From contig JAIRPB010000197.1 in assembly GCA_031257305.1 (NCBI GenBank), forward strand, positions 1-33,417: a DNA stretch of 33,417 nucleotides, in the 5' to 3' direction. Of the stretch, positions 19,830-28,812 are shown in pieces. A program made the translations under genes and the position numbers. Under the pieces are notes generated by a model. It was not told the DNA's origin. It made no database searches and saw nothing but the letters and a program-made list of their open reading frames with translations. The stretch comes from Azoarcus sp. Its GTDB lineage: Bacteria > Pseudomonadota > Gammaproteobacteria > Burkholderiales > Rhodocyclaceae. The first letter of the stretch is position 1, and each line of letters opens with the position of its first letter.

Positions 19830-20243
19830 ATGCTACAGCCACAAAGAAGAAAATACCGCAAGGAGCAAAAAGGCCGTAACAAAGGTCTGGCAACTCGCGG
19901 CGCGAAAGTCAGTTTTGGCGAATATGGGCTTAAGGCGGTTGACCGTGGCCGTTTAACCGCACGCCAGATTGAAGCGGCACGCCGGGCAATGACCCGCCAT
20001 ATCAAACGCGGCGGACGTATCTGGATCCGTATTTTTCCAGACAAACCGATTTCCAAAAAACCGGCGGAAGTCCGCATGGGTAACGGCAAGGGTAATCCAG
20101 AGTATTGGGTTGCCGAGATTCAACCGGGCAAGGTGCTCTATGAGATGGACGGCGTGGACGAGGCTCTGGCCCGCGAAGCCTTCCGTCTGGCAGCGGCCAA
20201 ACTGCCGCTAGGTACCGTGTTCGTCACGCGCCAAGTGGGATAA
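19830..20243 (+). CDS. rplP: 50S ribosomal protein L16
   Basis: [57 protein letters not shown]. Confidence 0.98.
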   Translation: MLQPQRRKYRKEQKGRNKGLATRGAKVSFGEYGLKAVDRGRLTARQIEAARRAMTRHIKRGGRIWIRIFPDKPISKKPAEVRMGNGKGNPEYWVAEIQPGKVLYEMDGVDEALAREAFRLAAAKLPLGTVFVTRQVG

Positions 20244-20249
20244 ACCAAC

Positions 20250-20453
20250 ATGAAAGTGAAAGAACGCCTCAAGGAACTTCGCGCTATGAGCGCGGAGGAA
20301 CTCAATAAAGAGCTGCTGGACCAATTAAAAGCGCATTTCTCGCTGCGGATGCAGCATGCGACGCAGCAGTTGAACGATACTAACCAACTGCGCCGGGTAC
20401 GCCGCGACATCGCACGTGTCCGCACGCTCATCAGCGAAAAGGCGGGTGCGTAA
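20250..20453 (+). CDS. rpmC: 50S ribosomal protein L29
   Basis: [64 protein letters not shown]. Confidence 0.96.
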   Translation: MKVKERLKELRAMSAEELNKELLDQLKAHFSLRMQHATQQLNDTNQLRRVRRDIARVRTLISEKAGA

Positions 20454-20722
20454 TGGCCGAGCAACCACAAAAAAACCGCCGCACAATGATTGGGCGGGTC
20501 GTGAGCGACAAAATGGACAAAACCGTCACCGTACTGGTTGAGCGTCGCGTCAAGCACCCGCTGTACGGCAAAATCGTGACCCGTTCTTCTAAGTATCACG
20601 CTCATGTTGAAAATGGCGTGGCCACGCAGGGCGATTTGGTTGAAATCGAAGAATGCCGTCCGATTTCTCGCACCAAAACTTGGAAAGTGACGCAGGTGCT
20701 TGAAAAGGCGCGTATTGTCTAA
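20453..20722 (+). CDS. rpsQ: 30S ribosomal protein S17
   Basis: [46 protein letters not shown]. Confidence 0.97.
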   Translation: MAEQPQKNRRTMIGRVVSDKMDKTVTVLVERRVKHPLYGKIVTRSSKYHAHVENGVATQGDLVEIEECRPISRTKTWKVTQVLEKARIV

Positions 20723-20729
20723 AAAACTG

Positions 20730-20764
20730 CCGCACGTTTCCCATTATTGGGACGTGCGGTTTTT
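20730..20764 (+). terminator. Rho-independent terminator directly after rpsQ
   Basis: CCGCACGT-TT-CCC-ATTATT-GGG-ACGTGCGG-TTTTT, beginning 8 nt after the rpsQ stop. Confidence 0.85.
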
Positions 20765-20852
20765 CCTTGCTCCACTGGTTTGCAGATGTCCCGTTATCGC
20801 ACGGAACCTGCTTTTTCGCGCCGGGGAGCGTATCCATCCATAAGGAGCCTCA

Positions 20853-21275
20853 ATGCGACATTATGAAATCGTATTCATCGTGCACCCGGACCAGTCCGAA
20901 CAGGTGTCCGCGATGATTGACCGCTACAAGGGCATTGTCACTGCCCGCAACGGCCAGATTCACCGGGTCGAAGACTGGGGGCGGCGGCAGCTGGCCTACC
21001 CCATCCAAAAAGTGCACAAAGCCCACTACGTGCTGATGAACATCGAGTGCGACAACGAGGCGCTTGACGAACTCGAACATGTGTTCAAGTTCAATGACGC
21101 CGTGTTGCGCCACCTCATCGTCAAGATGAAAAAAGCCGTCACCACGCCTTCGCCGATGATGAAAGAAGAAAAATCACGGCCACAGGCTGACGTGCCCACA
21201 GCGGAAGATGCCATTGTGGATGCCGAAATTGACGTGGAGGCTGAAATCCTCCCCGAAGAGGCGGCACCGGCCTGA
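20853..21275 (+). CDS. rpsF: 30S ribosomal protein S6
   Basis: [65 protein letters not shown]. Confidence 0.97.
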   Translation: MRHYEIVFIVHPDQSEQVSAMIDRYKGIVTARNGQIHRVEDWGRRQLAYPIQKVHKAHYVLMNIECDNEALDELEHVFKFNDAVLRHLIVKMKKAVTTPSPMMKEEKSRPQADVPTAEDAIVDAEIDVEAEILPEEAAPA

Positions 21276-21276
21276 A

Positions 21277-21594
21277 GTGTGCGAACAAAGAGCCGCCAAC
21301 GAACTGCGGCTAGTGGCGCGCATCGCTGAAATCTCCGCGCCACGGCGCACGCCGGCAGGGGTTCTGGTTGTATCTTGCGTACTGGCGCATGAATCAAGGC
21401 AAACCGAAGCGGGTATCGAACGCGAGGTTAAGCTAGAACTGCCGGCGGTCGCTGTCGGCGAACTAGCGCAACGGCTTTCCGAAGCCACGCTGGGCGCAAG
21501 TATCTCGGCAACGGGCTTCATGGCGTCCCAAAGTTTACGCAGCCGCCGCCCCGTATTGCACCTGAACATCATCGAATTCATAGAAGGAAACTGA
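21277..21594 (+). CDS. priB: Primosomal replication protein N (PriB)
   Basis: [56 protein letters not shown], between rpsF and rpsR as expected; likely GTG start at 21277. Confidence 0.88.
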   Translation: MCEQRAANELRLVARIAEISAPRRTPAGVLVVSCVLAHESRQTEAGIEREVKLELPAVAVGELAQRLSEATLGASISATGFMASQSLRSRRPVLHLNIIEFIEGN

Positions 21595-21595
21595 A

Positions 21596-21871
21596 ATGGC
21601 TTTCAAGTCCAACAAACTCAACAAGAAAAAAGAGGAACGCGGCAACCGTGGCCTCTTTAAGCGTCGCAAATTCTGCCGTTTTACGGTAGAAAAAATCGAA
21701 GAAGTTGATTACAAGGATGTCGACATCCTAAAAGACTTCATCACAGAGAATGCCAAAATCATGCCAGCGCGTATCACCGGTACCAAAGCGAGATACCAGC
21801 GCCAGCTCTCCGTGGCCGTCAAACGGGCCCGTTTTTTGGCACTTTTGCCCTACACCGACCTGCACCAATAA
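21596..21871 (+). CDS. rpsR: 30S ribosomal protein S18
   Basis: [68 protein letters not shown]. Confidence 0.97.
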   Translation: MAFKSNKLNKKKEERGNRGLFKRRKFCRFTVEKIEEVDYKDVDILKDFITENAKIMPARITGTKARYQRQLSVAVKRARFLALLPYTDLHQ

Positions 21872-21881
21872 GGAGGCGGAC

Positions 21882-22331
21882 ATGCAAATCATTCTGCTAG
21901 ACAAAGTAGGCAAACTCGGCTCGTTGGGCGACGTAGTCAAAGTCAAAGACGGTTACGCCCGCAACTACCTGATACCGCATGGTTTTGCCAAACGCGCCAC
22001 AGAAGCCAACAAGGCTGAATTTGAAGCCCGCCGCGCCGAATTTGAACGCGCCCAAGCCGATAAGCTCGGTGCGGCGCAAGCTATCGGGGCGAAACTCGAT
22101 GGCTTGATGGTCCAAATCACCCGCAAGGCGAGCTTGGACGGCAGGCTCTTTGGTTCCGTGAGCAACGTCGACGTGGCAGATGCCCTAGCCGCGCAAGGTT
22201 TCGAGATTGAACGTGCGGCAATCCGTATGCCGGACGGCCATCTGAAACAGGTGGGGGATACCAAGATTGAGGTTGTCCTGCACGCCGATGTGGTTGTGCC
22301 GATTACGGTTTCGGTATTAGGCGAACAGTAA
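21882..22331 (+). CDS. rplI: 50S ribosomal protein L9
   Basis: [43 protein letters not shown]; start at ATG 21882 after AAGGAGG. Confidence 0.97.
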   Translation: MQIILLDKVGKLGSLGDVVKVKDGYARNYLIPHGFAKRATEANKAEFEARRAEFERAQADKLGAAQAIGAKLDGLMVQITRKASLDGRLFGSVSNVDVADALAAQGFEIERAAIRMPDGHLKQVGDTKIEVVLHADVVVPITVSVLGEQ

Positions 22332-22351
22332 AACGCAGGTAGCGCATAAAC

Positions 22352-22379
22352 ACGCCCTCACCCTTCTGGGAGAGGGCGT
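22352..22379. repeat. REP-like palindrome between rplI and dnaB
   Basis: ACGCCCTC-ACCCTTCTGGGA-GAGGGCGT, perfect 8-bp arms; resembles widespread CCCTC.../GAGGG REP-type palindromes. Confidence 0.4.
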
Positions 22380-22402
22380 CGGGAGAGGAACGGGAAGCTA
22401 AC

Positions 22403-23803
22403 ATGGGGACTTCGCCGTACCACGCTTCGAGCGACCCGCAAATTGCGGCCATTAAGCTGCCGCCGCATTCGCTTGAAGCCGAACAGTCGCTCATCGGCGG
22501 CCTGCTGCTTGACAACAACGCTTGGGAGCGGATTGCTGACCTCGTCACGGGCGATGATTTTTACCGTGACGACCACCGCCGTATCTACCAGCACATCACA
22601 AAACTAGCCGACCTCGGCAAACCTGCCGACGTGGTGACAGTGTTTGAGTCGCTGGAAAAAAGCGGCGAAGCAGACCAAGCGGGCGGCTTAGCGTATCTGG
22701 CAGAAATCGCCAACAGTACGCCATCTGCCGCCAACATCCGCCGTTATGCCGAAATCGTCCACGAACGCGCCATTCTGCGCCGGCTCGTTTCAGTGGGTGA
22801 CGAAATCGCCGCCAGTGCGCTGGCCGCGTCAGGAAAAGACGCCAAAACCCTCCTCGACGAAGCCGAAGCGCGGGTATTTGAAATTGCTGAATCCGGGGCG
22901 CGCCACGGCAGTGGGTTCCAGCCTCTCGGTCCCCTTCTGAACGCGGTGGTAGCCCGCACCCAAGAACTCTACGACCGCGACAACCCCGCAGAACTCACAG
23001 GTATTCCCACGGGTTTTATTGACCTTGATGAAAAAACATCCGGCTTGCAACCCTCCGATTTGCTCATCGTCGCGGGGCGTCCGTCGATGGGCAAAACCAG
23101 TTTTGCGCTCAACATCGCCGAACACGTAGCGATAGAAAGCCATCTGCCCGTGGCGATTTTCTCGATGGAAATGCCCGGCACCCAACTCGCCACCCGTTTT
23201 ATTTCCTCGGTCGGGCGGATTGAGATGCAGAAAATCCGCAACGGGCGCTTGGGCGAAGAGGACTGGGCACGTTTTTCGCTGGCAACGGGCAAGCTCTTTG
23301 ACGCGAAAATCTATGTCGATGAGACGCCCGCGCTCAACCCCATTGACCTACGCGCCCGCGCCCGCCGGCTTGCCCGCCAGTGCGGGCGGCTAGGGCTGAT
23401 TGTGATTGACTACCTGCAACTGATGAGCGGTACACGCGAAACGGACAACCGCGCCACAGAACTTTCCGAAATCTCGCGTTCCATCAAAACACTCGCCAAA
23501 GAACTGAATGTGCCCATCGTCGCGCTGTCGCAGCTTAACCGCAGCGTGGAACAACGCCCCAACAAGCGCCCGATGATGTCTGACTTACGTGAATCGGGCG
23601 CCATCGAACAAGATGCGGACATCATCATGTTCATCTACCGGGACGAGGTCTACAACCCCGAATCCCAAGATAAAGGCACGGCGGAACTCATCATCGGCAA
23701 ACACCGCAACGGCCCTACCGGCATGGTGCGGATGACGTTTTTGGGCGAATACACGCGGTTCGAGAACTTCGCGGGCGGCGGCGGGTTTCAGTCTGGGGAG
23801 TAG
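22403..23803 (+). CDS. dnaB: Replicative DNA helicase DnaB
   Basis: LPPHSLEAEQSLIGGLLLDNNAWERI, RPSMGKTSFALNIAEH, VIDYLQLMSG; no intein. Confidence 0.97.
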   Translation: MGTSPYHASSDPQIAAIKLPPHSLEAEQSLIGGLLLDNNAWERIADLVTGDDFYRDDHRRIYQHITKLADLGKPADVVTVFESLEKSGEADQAGGLAYLAEIANSTPSAANIRRYAEIVHERAILRRLVSVGDEIAASALAASGKDAKTLLDEAEARVFEIAESGARHGSGFQPLGPLLNAVVARTQELYDRDNPAELTGIPTGFIDLDEKTSGLQPSDLLIVAGRPSMGKTSFALNIAEHVAIESHLPVAIFSMEMPGTQLATRFISSVGRIEMQKIRNGRLGEEDWARFSLATGKLFDAKIYVDETPALNPIDLRARARRLARQCGRLGLIVIDYLQLMSGTRETDNRATELSEISRSIKTLAKELNVPIVALSQLNRSVEQRPNKRPMMSDLRESGAIEQDADIIMFIYRDEVYNPESQDKGTAELIIGKHRNGPTGMVRMTFLGEYTRFENFAGGGGFQSGE

Positions 23804-23816
23804 GTGTAACGGGGAG

Positions 23817-24281
23817 TCAGTCCCACAACGGCAGAACCATCGCAACAAAATAACCAGACAGCAGCGCGGCGATTGCGAAAGCGAACGAGCGAAGGGTAAT
23901 CAGCCACTTTGGTACGCAACGCAAGAAAAGCGCGACAACAGCGGCACTCAAAACCAAGGCAAATGCTCCTGCTAACTTGGAGCTAAACAATTCCGCCAAA
24001 AACCAGCCGCACACAACCCCCATCAATGCCAGAACCACGAAACTGCCTAGGCGCGATTTTTTAGGTTCTTCCACTTTTTGGGTGATGCCAAGGCCAGCTT
24101 CGGCGCGGGCTTGCCAATAGATGCCAAACGCGGTTCCGAAAATAACAAGCAAAATACAATATTCGGATGTCAATGCCGGAATAAATCTCGACAGCGTTCC
24201 AGCCAAGGCAATTGACCCTATCAGGCAGAGAAGAAGCCGCCAGTGGAACAGCGCGACGATAATAGAAAGTAGCTCGTCCAT
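23817..24281 (-). CDS. Hypothetical membrane protein (about five predicted TM segments)
   Basis: 154-aa ORF with five long hydrophobic stretches by eye; no family recognised. Confidence 0.55.
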   Translation of the reverse strand: MDELLSIIVALFHWRLLLCLIGSIALAGTLSRFIPALTSEYCILLVIFGTAFGIYWQARAEAGLGITQKVEEPKKSRLGSFVVLALMGVVCGWFLAELFSSKLAGAFALVLSAAVVALFLRCVPKWLITLRSFAFAIAALLSGYFVAMVLPLWD

Positions 24282-24391
24282 CAGCGCGATTAAATCACGA
24301 GATATAACCCCTGTGCCGTGCCAAGGTTACTTACACCTCATTGGCCGTGGTAAGCATTATTAGAATTTTGACGAATGTATTAGTGTAGTGC

Positions 24392-24473
24392 TGGATTGGC
24401 TTCCGTGCCCATAACCCGTTATGCCACTTTAATGATGAAACGCCTGTCATTGCGAGCAAAGCGAAGCAATCCA
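24392..24473. repeat. Dispersed-repeat-like element (TCATTGCGAGC...GAAGCAATCCA type) with near-inverted ends
   Basis: TGGATTGGCTTC at left end and GAAGCAATCCA at right end are reverse complements apart from one extra G; contains TCATTGCGAGCAAAGCGAAGCAATCCA, whose translations (SLRAKRSNP / LLRFARND) are common spurious-ORF peptides. Confidence 0.45.
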
Positions 24474-24475
24474 TA

Positions 24476-24531
24476 CCCGCGCCGCTTCCAACGCCTGTTC
24501 AACCCGGTTTGGCGCTATGAGCCTCGATGTC
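24476..24531 (-). repeat. Diverged duplicate of the radA 3' end (copy A)
   Basis: Matches 25347..25401 by hand alignment: 30/33 nt, an unrelated 8/7-nt stretch, then 13/15 nt. Confidence 0.7.
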
Positions 24532-25229
24532 TGCGTCGCTTACGCTCACGTTTTCCGGCAAATCGTATTTTGTGCGAATTCGTTTCTCAATCTCTTCAAT
24601 AGAAGGCAGTGTGTCGGCTAATTCCTGTGGTACATAATCGGACAATTTGTATTCACTAACACCGATAGGCTTGTTGACATCTTTCAACGCATATTCTGCC
24701 GTAAGTTTATCTTTTTGTTTGCACAATAATATTCCGATAGAAGGGTTGTCCGATTCGTGTTTTAATAAATCGTCAACTGCGGAAAGATAGAAATTTAATT
24801 TTCCTGCGTATTCCGGCTTAAATTTTCCGGTTTTAAGTTCAATAACCACATAACAGTGAAGTCGTGTATTATAGAATAATAAGTCGATATAATAATCTTC
24901 ATTAGTAAGATATTATGTGACCAGCTGAATTGTGCAGAGAGTGTCTGCACAATTTGAAAGTCACTAACAAAAGCAGCAAATTTACGCATGTATTTCAGAT
25001 TGCGAACTGAATATCCTTTTGTTTTCGGAAATTCCAACTTTATATCTTTGGCAAGATTCTCTACAAACTTATTTCCATACTGAGTATTTTTGATTATTAT
25101 ATTTCCAATATTCCAATATAGTACAATCTGTTCATGGTTAATACTTAAAACTGCGTTATGTTGCGCGATTTTGATTCGTTCTTTGATTTGCTCCAAAACA
25201 GCGAAATACCCTTCATTATTTATCAGCAT
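24499..25229 (-). pseudogene. YhcG/DUF1016-family PDDEXK nuclease gene, internally deleted and frameshifted
   Basis: N-terminal ORF (MLINNEGYFAVLEQIKERIKIAQ...LYWNIGNII...LSAQFSWSHNILL) and C-terminal frame EDYYIDLLFYNTRLHCYVVIELKTGKFKPEYAGKLNFYLSAVDDLLK lie in different frames and abut, lacking the middle part. Confidence 0.8.
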
Positions 25230-25329
25230 TCTTATTATTCCTCCGGTATTTTCTTATTCACAATAAGACGTTGCATAACAAAATTATAACCTTGATGTCG
25301 TTATTGTAGGCGTTGCGCTGTTTGAATTC

Positions 25330-26691
25330 TTATCCCTGCACAATCCCCCGCGCCGCCTCCAACGCTTGCTCAACCCGGTCAACACCATGAACCTCAATGT
25401 CGGCAATGTTTTGGCGCGGTAGGTTGGCGCGGGGGACGATGGCGGTTTTGAAGCCGAGTTTGGCGGCTTCTTTGAGCCGTTCTTGGCCGTGCGGGGCGGG
25501 GCGGATTTCGCCGGCCAATCCCACTTCGCCAAAAACGGCTAATCCTTGCGGCAGGGGGCGGTCCCGCAGGGAAGAGGAGACGGCCAGCAAAATGGCGAGG
25601 TCCGCTGCGGGTTCGATAATCCTGACGCCGCCGACGGCGTTGATGAATACATCTTGGTCAGCACAGACGATACCCGTATGGCGGTGCATAACGGCCAGCA
25701 GCATCGCTAGCCGGGTGGGTTCAAGCCCCACGGAGAGCCTTCGCGGGTTGGGGCTTTGGGCGTTGTCGACTAGGGCTTGGATTTCAACGAGAAGCGGGCG
25801 GGTGCCTTCCATCGTGATGAGTACGCAGCTGCCGGGCACCACCGCATCGTGCCGGGACAAAAACAGCGCGGAGGGGTTAGAGACGCCTTTTAGCCCACGG
25901 TCGGTCATGGCGAAAACGCCGAGTTCGTTGACAGCGCCAAAACGGTTTTTGAAGGCGCGGATGAGGCGGAAACTGGAGTGGGTGTCGCCCTCAAAATAGA
26001 GCACGGTATCCACGATGTGTTCCAAAACACGGGGGCCGGCCAGCGTGCCGTCTTTGGTGACGTGGCCCACTAGGATGAGCGTGGTGCCGCTTTGTTTGGC
26101 GAAGCGCGTGAGTTGCGCCGCGCATTCGCGTACTTGGGCAACGGAGCCGGGGGCGGATTGCAGGTTTTCGGAATAGAGGGTTTGGATTGAGTCGATGACG
26201 GCCACCACGGGCGCGGCGTCAGAGAGAATTTCTAGGATGCGTTCCAGATGGGTTTCGGTGAGCAGCTGTAAATCGTCCATCGGCAGTTGCAGGCGCTGGG
26301 CACGCAGGGCCACTTGTTTGCCGGATTCTTCGCCGCTGACGTAGAGAACGGGGTACTTCGCCGCCAGCCCGCAGAGGGTTTGCAGAAGCAGGGTGGATTT
26401 GCCGATGCCGGGGTCCCCGCCGATGAGCACCACCGCGCCGGGGACCAGCCCGCTGCCGAGCGCACGGTCAAATTCGGCAATGCTGCTAGGGATGCGCGGT
26501 TCTTCACGTGCTTCAAAGGCGGAAAGTTTCTGGATTTTTGCCGCGCCGCCAGCACGCCGCGATGGCGTAGCGCGGTCGACCACGGTCTCAACCAGCGTGT
26601 TCCATTCCCGGCATTGTGGGCATTGCCCCTGCCAGCGCGGCAATTGCGCGCCGCAACTGGCGCAGACAAAGGCTGATTTTGCTTTCGGCAC
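25330..26691 (-). CDS. radA: DNA repair protein RadA (Sms)
   Basis: FVCASCGAQLPRWQGQCPQCREWNTL zinc finger, GGDPGIGKSTLLLQ, KNRFG; GTG start at 26691 fits RadA N-terminus better than the ORF-track start 26733. Confidence 0.95.
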   Translation of the reverse strand: MPKAKSAFVCASCGAQLPRWQGQCPQCREWNTLVETVVDRATPSRRAGGAAKIQKLSAFEAREEPRIPSSIAEFDRALGSGLVPGAVVLIGGDPGIGKSTLLLQTLCGLAAKYPVLYVSGEESGKQVALRAQRLQLPMDDLQLLTETHLERILEILSDAAPVVAVIDSIQTLYSENLQSAPGSVAQVRECAAQLTRFAKQSGTTLILVGHVTKDGTLAGPRVLEHIVDTVLYFEGDTHSSFRLIRAFKNRFGAVNELGVFAMTDRGLKGVSNPSALFLSRHDAVVPGSCVLITMEGTRPLLVEIQALVDNAQSPNPRRLSVGLEPTRLAMLLAVMHRHTGIVCADQDVFINAVGGVRIIEPAADLAILLAVSSSLRDRPLPQGLAVFGEVGLAGEIRPAPHGQERLKEAAKLGFKTAIVPRANLPRQNIADIEVHGVDRVEQALEAARGIVQG

Positions 26692-26833
26692 AGACGGCCT
26701 CCTCGGGCTGGATAGGTGCAGATTAAACCACATGTGTTTAGGTTTTCTGGTTTGTGGATTTTGTTTCTCGCGGGTTTGGCACTCTTCGTGTTATAAAACC
26801 CGCCTTTCGTCTATTTTGCGGTTTGCGGGTTCT

Positions 26834-28099
26834 ATGCCCTTCGGTTTTTATATCATCATGGCGGCGCAGTTTTTTTCCGCGCTGGCTGACCATGCTATTT
26901 TTATTCTCGCTATCTTCGTGCTCCGCGACCCAAACATTGGCGGTGCCGCCGCCGCTGAAGAGTTTGAGCCGCTACTGAAGTTTTCTTTCTCATTCTTTTA
27001 TGTGGCGCTGGCAGCGTTTGTGGGCGCGTTTGCGGATTCCATGCCGAAATGGCGGGTCATGCTCATCAGCAACACCATCAAAATCGGCGGCTGTTTTTTA
27101 ATGCTGATGGGCGCTCATCCCGTGGTGGCTTACGGCATCATCGGCCTTGGCGCGGCGGCTTATTCCCCGGCCAAATACGGCATTCTCACCGAGTATCTGC
27201 CCCACCGTTTGCTGGTGCTCGCTAATGGCTGGATTGAAGGGCTTACCGTCGGGGCCATCATTTTGGGGATGCTTTTGGGCGGCTGGCTGACTAACGACGG
27301 GGTGATGGCTTGGTTTGCCCAGTTTGACATTCCCCTCTTGGGCGATAGCGTTGACCCCAGTATTGCCGTTATCGGTTTGCTGTACCTGCTGGCGGCCGTA
27401 TTTAATTTGTATATCCCGGATACCGGGGTCGACCACAAGCCCTTGCGGGCTAACCCGCTTTATTTGCTGCGCGATTTTGGGCACAGCCTCTCGCTGTTGT
27501 GGCGCGACAAACTCGGCCAGATTTCGCTTTCGGCGACTACGCTCGTCTGGGGCATTGCGGGAACGATGCAGGTGCTTGTCCTGAAATGGGCTGAAGTCAA
27601 CTTAGGCCGCGAGGAATTATCCAAGCAAACCAACATGCTGGCTTTTGTGGCGATTGGGATGACTATCGGGGCGATTTTGGCTTCGCGTTTTGTGCGGTTA
27701 AGCCAGTCGGTCAAGATTTTTCCCGTGGGGATGCTCATGGGGCTGATTCTTCTGTGTATGCCGATTGTCACCAACATTAATGTGGCCATTTTCATCTTGA
27801 TTCTTATCGGTATCTGCGGGGGCTTTTTCGTGGTGCCGATGAATGCCCTGCTCCAGCACCGGGGACACGTGCTGATGGGAGCCGGACATTCCATTTCAGT
27901 ACAGAATTTCAACGAAAACCTATCGACCCTGACGATGAACGGGCTTTATGCCTGCCTCATTTTCATGAACGTACACATCAACTACGTGCTTATTTTCTTT
28001 GGCCTGCTCGCGGGCGCGGCGCTGTGGCTTATCCAACGCTGGCACAAACTCAACCAGAAGCGCCACAACGTGATGTCGCAGCTAGAGGGGATTCACTGA
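26834..28099 (+). CDS. lplT: Lysophospholipid transporter LplT-like MFS protein
   Basis: FYIIMAAQFFSALADHAIFILAI, LGAAAYSPAKYGILTEYLPHRLLVLANGWIEGLTVGAIILG; start probably ATG 26834. Confidence 0.85.
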   Translation: MPFGFYIIMAAQFFSALADHAIFILAIFVLRDPNIGGAAAAEEFEPLLKFSFSFFYVALAAFVGAFADSMPKWRVMLISNTIKIGGCFLMLMGAHPVVAYGIIGLGAAAYSPAKYGILTEYLPHRLLVLANGWIEGLTVGAIILGMLLGGWLTNDGVMAWFAQFDIPLLGDSVDPSIAVIGLLYLLAAVFNLYIPDTGVDHKPLRANPLYLLRDFGHSLSLLWRDKLGQISLSATTLVWGIAGTMQVLVLKWAEVNLGREELSKQTNMLAFVAIGMTIGAILASRFVRLSQSVKIFPVGMLMGLILLCMPIVTNINVAIFILILIGICGGFFVVPMNALLQHRGHVLMGAGHSISVQNFNENLSTLTMNGLYACLIFMNVHINYVLIFFGLLAGAALWLIQRWHKLNQKRHNVMSQLEGIH

Positions 28100-28136
28100 T
28101 AAACGGCATACTTTTTAAGCCGGTGTTTTATCAGGA

Positions 28137-28460
28137 TTATGCGGACAATCTGGCGCTTACGAAGCGGTTTAAGCTGATACCTTCTTCTGCGGCTTTGATG
28201 GCCAGTGCGCGATGGATAGTCGGCGGTACGCGCACTAAAAATTTCCCGCTATATTCACGGTCCGCTATCGGTTGCGGGATTTCCTCGCCATTGTCCTGCA
28301 TGTCTTTGACAGCCGAAGCCACGGCTTGCCGGATTCCCGCAAGGGCTTTTTCTGGCGAAGCGGCAAGCCACGACAGCGACGGAAACTCAATACAAAGGCC
28401 AACATGCTCACCATCCTCTGGCGACCATGTAACGCGGTAGGTGTAATGGTCAAGATTCAT
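28137..28460 (-). CDS. hicB: HicB-family antitoxin
   Basis: YTYRVTWSPEDGEHVGLCIEFPSLSWLAASPEKALAGIRQAV plus C-terminal ribbon-helix-helix-like FLVRVPPTIHRALAIKAAEEGISLNRFVSARL. Confidence 0.85.
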   Translation of the reverse strand: MNLDHYTYRVTWSPEDGEHVGLCIEFPSLSWLAASPEKALAGIRQAVASAVKDMQDNGEEIPQPIADREYSGKFLVRVPPTIHRALAIKAAEEGISLNRFVSARLSA

Positions 28461-28704
28461 GATGACTCCTTAACTTGTTGATGGCGGCAAGCACTTGGCG
28501 TACCTGATACGCCTTGGCTCGCCCTTTGTTATTTTGGATATTGATGCGAGGGTCGCCGGGCCACGGAGTCTTAAAAATCACATGACTTCCGCCTGTCTGG
28601 CGTGGCTTTCCAAAAAATTCCTCACAAATTTTCAGCAAATCGGCAAACCGGACGTTTGCCGGTTCGCGCTGCATTTGTTCAAGAAGTTTCGTGGTTAAAG
28701 GCAT
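28450..28704 (-). CDS. hicA: HicA-family toxin (mRNA interferase)
   Basis: FADLLKICEEFFGKPRQTGGSHVIFKTPWPGDPRINIQNNKGRAKAYQVRQVLAAINKL with conserved GGSH; overlaps hicB by 11 nt; ATG 28704 preferred over TTG 28719. Confidence 0.85.
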   Translation of the reverse strand: MPLTTKLLEQMQREPANVRFADLLKICEEFFGKPRQTGGSHVIFKTPWPGDPRINIQNNKGRAKAYQVRQVLAAINKLRSHHES

Positions 28705-28712
28705 ACAAAATG

Positions 28713-28728
28713 GTATCAATAATGATAC
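28713..28728. promoter_or_regulatory. Candidate hicAB operator palindrome
   Basis: GTATCA-ATAA-TGATAC 9 nt upstream of the hicA ATG. Confidence 0.5.
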
Positions 28729-28770
28729 TTATCGGCAAGCCCCGCTTTTCTTTTATGTGTATGATTCTGC

Positions 28771-28793
28771 GCCCGGTTCAAACCGGGCGTTTT
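28771..28793 (+). terminator. Terminator/attenuator-like hairpin just upstream of rep
   Basis: GCCCGGT-TCAA-ACCGGGC-GTTTT ending 20 nt before the rep ATG. Confidence 0.45.
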
Positions 28794-28812
28794 CATTTCC
28801 GGTTTTTACTGC

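Noticed and set aside
22403-23803. Possible intein in dnaB
   Set aside because: DnaB is a frequent intein host, but the ORF is normal length (466 aa) with motifs contiguous.
24396-24602. 68-aa ORF containing SLRAKRSNPYP
   Set aside because: Translation of a dispersed non-coding repeat plus the radA-tail duplicate and antisense of the nuclease relic; a common spurious-ORF peptide.
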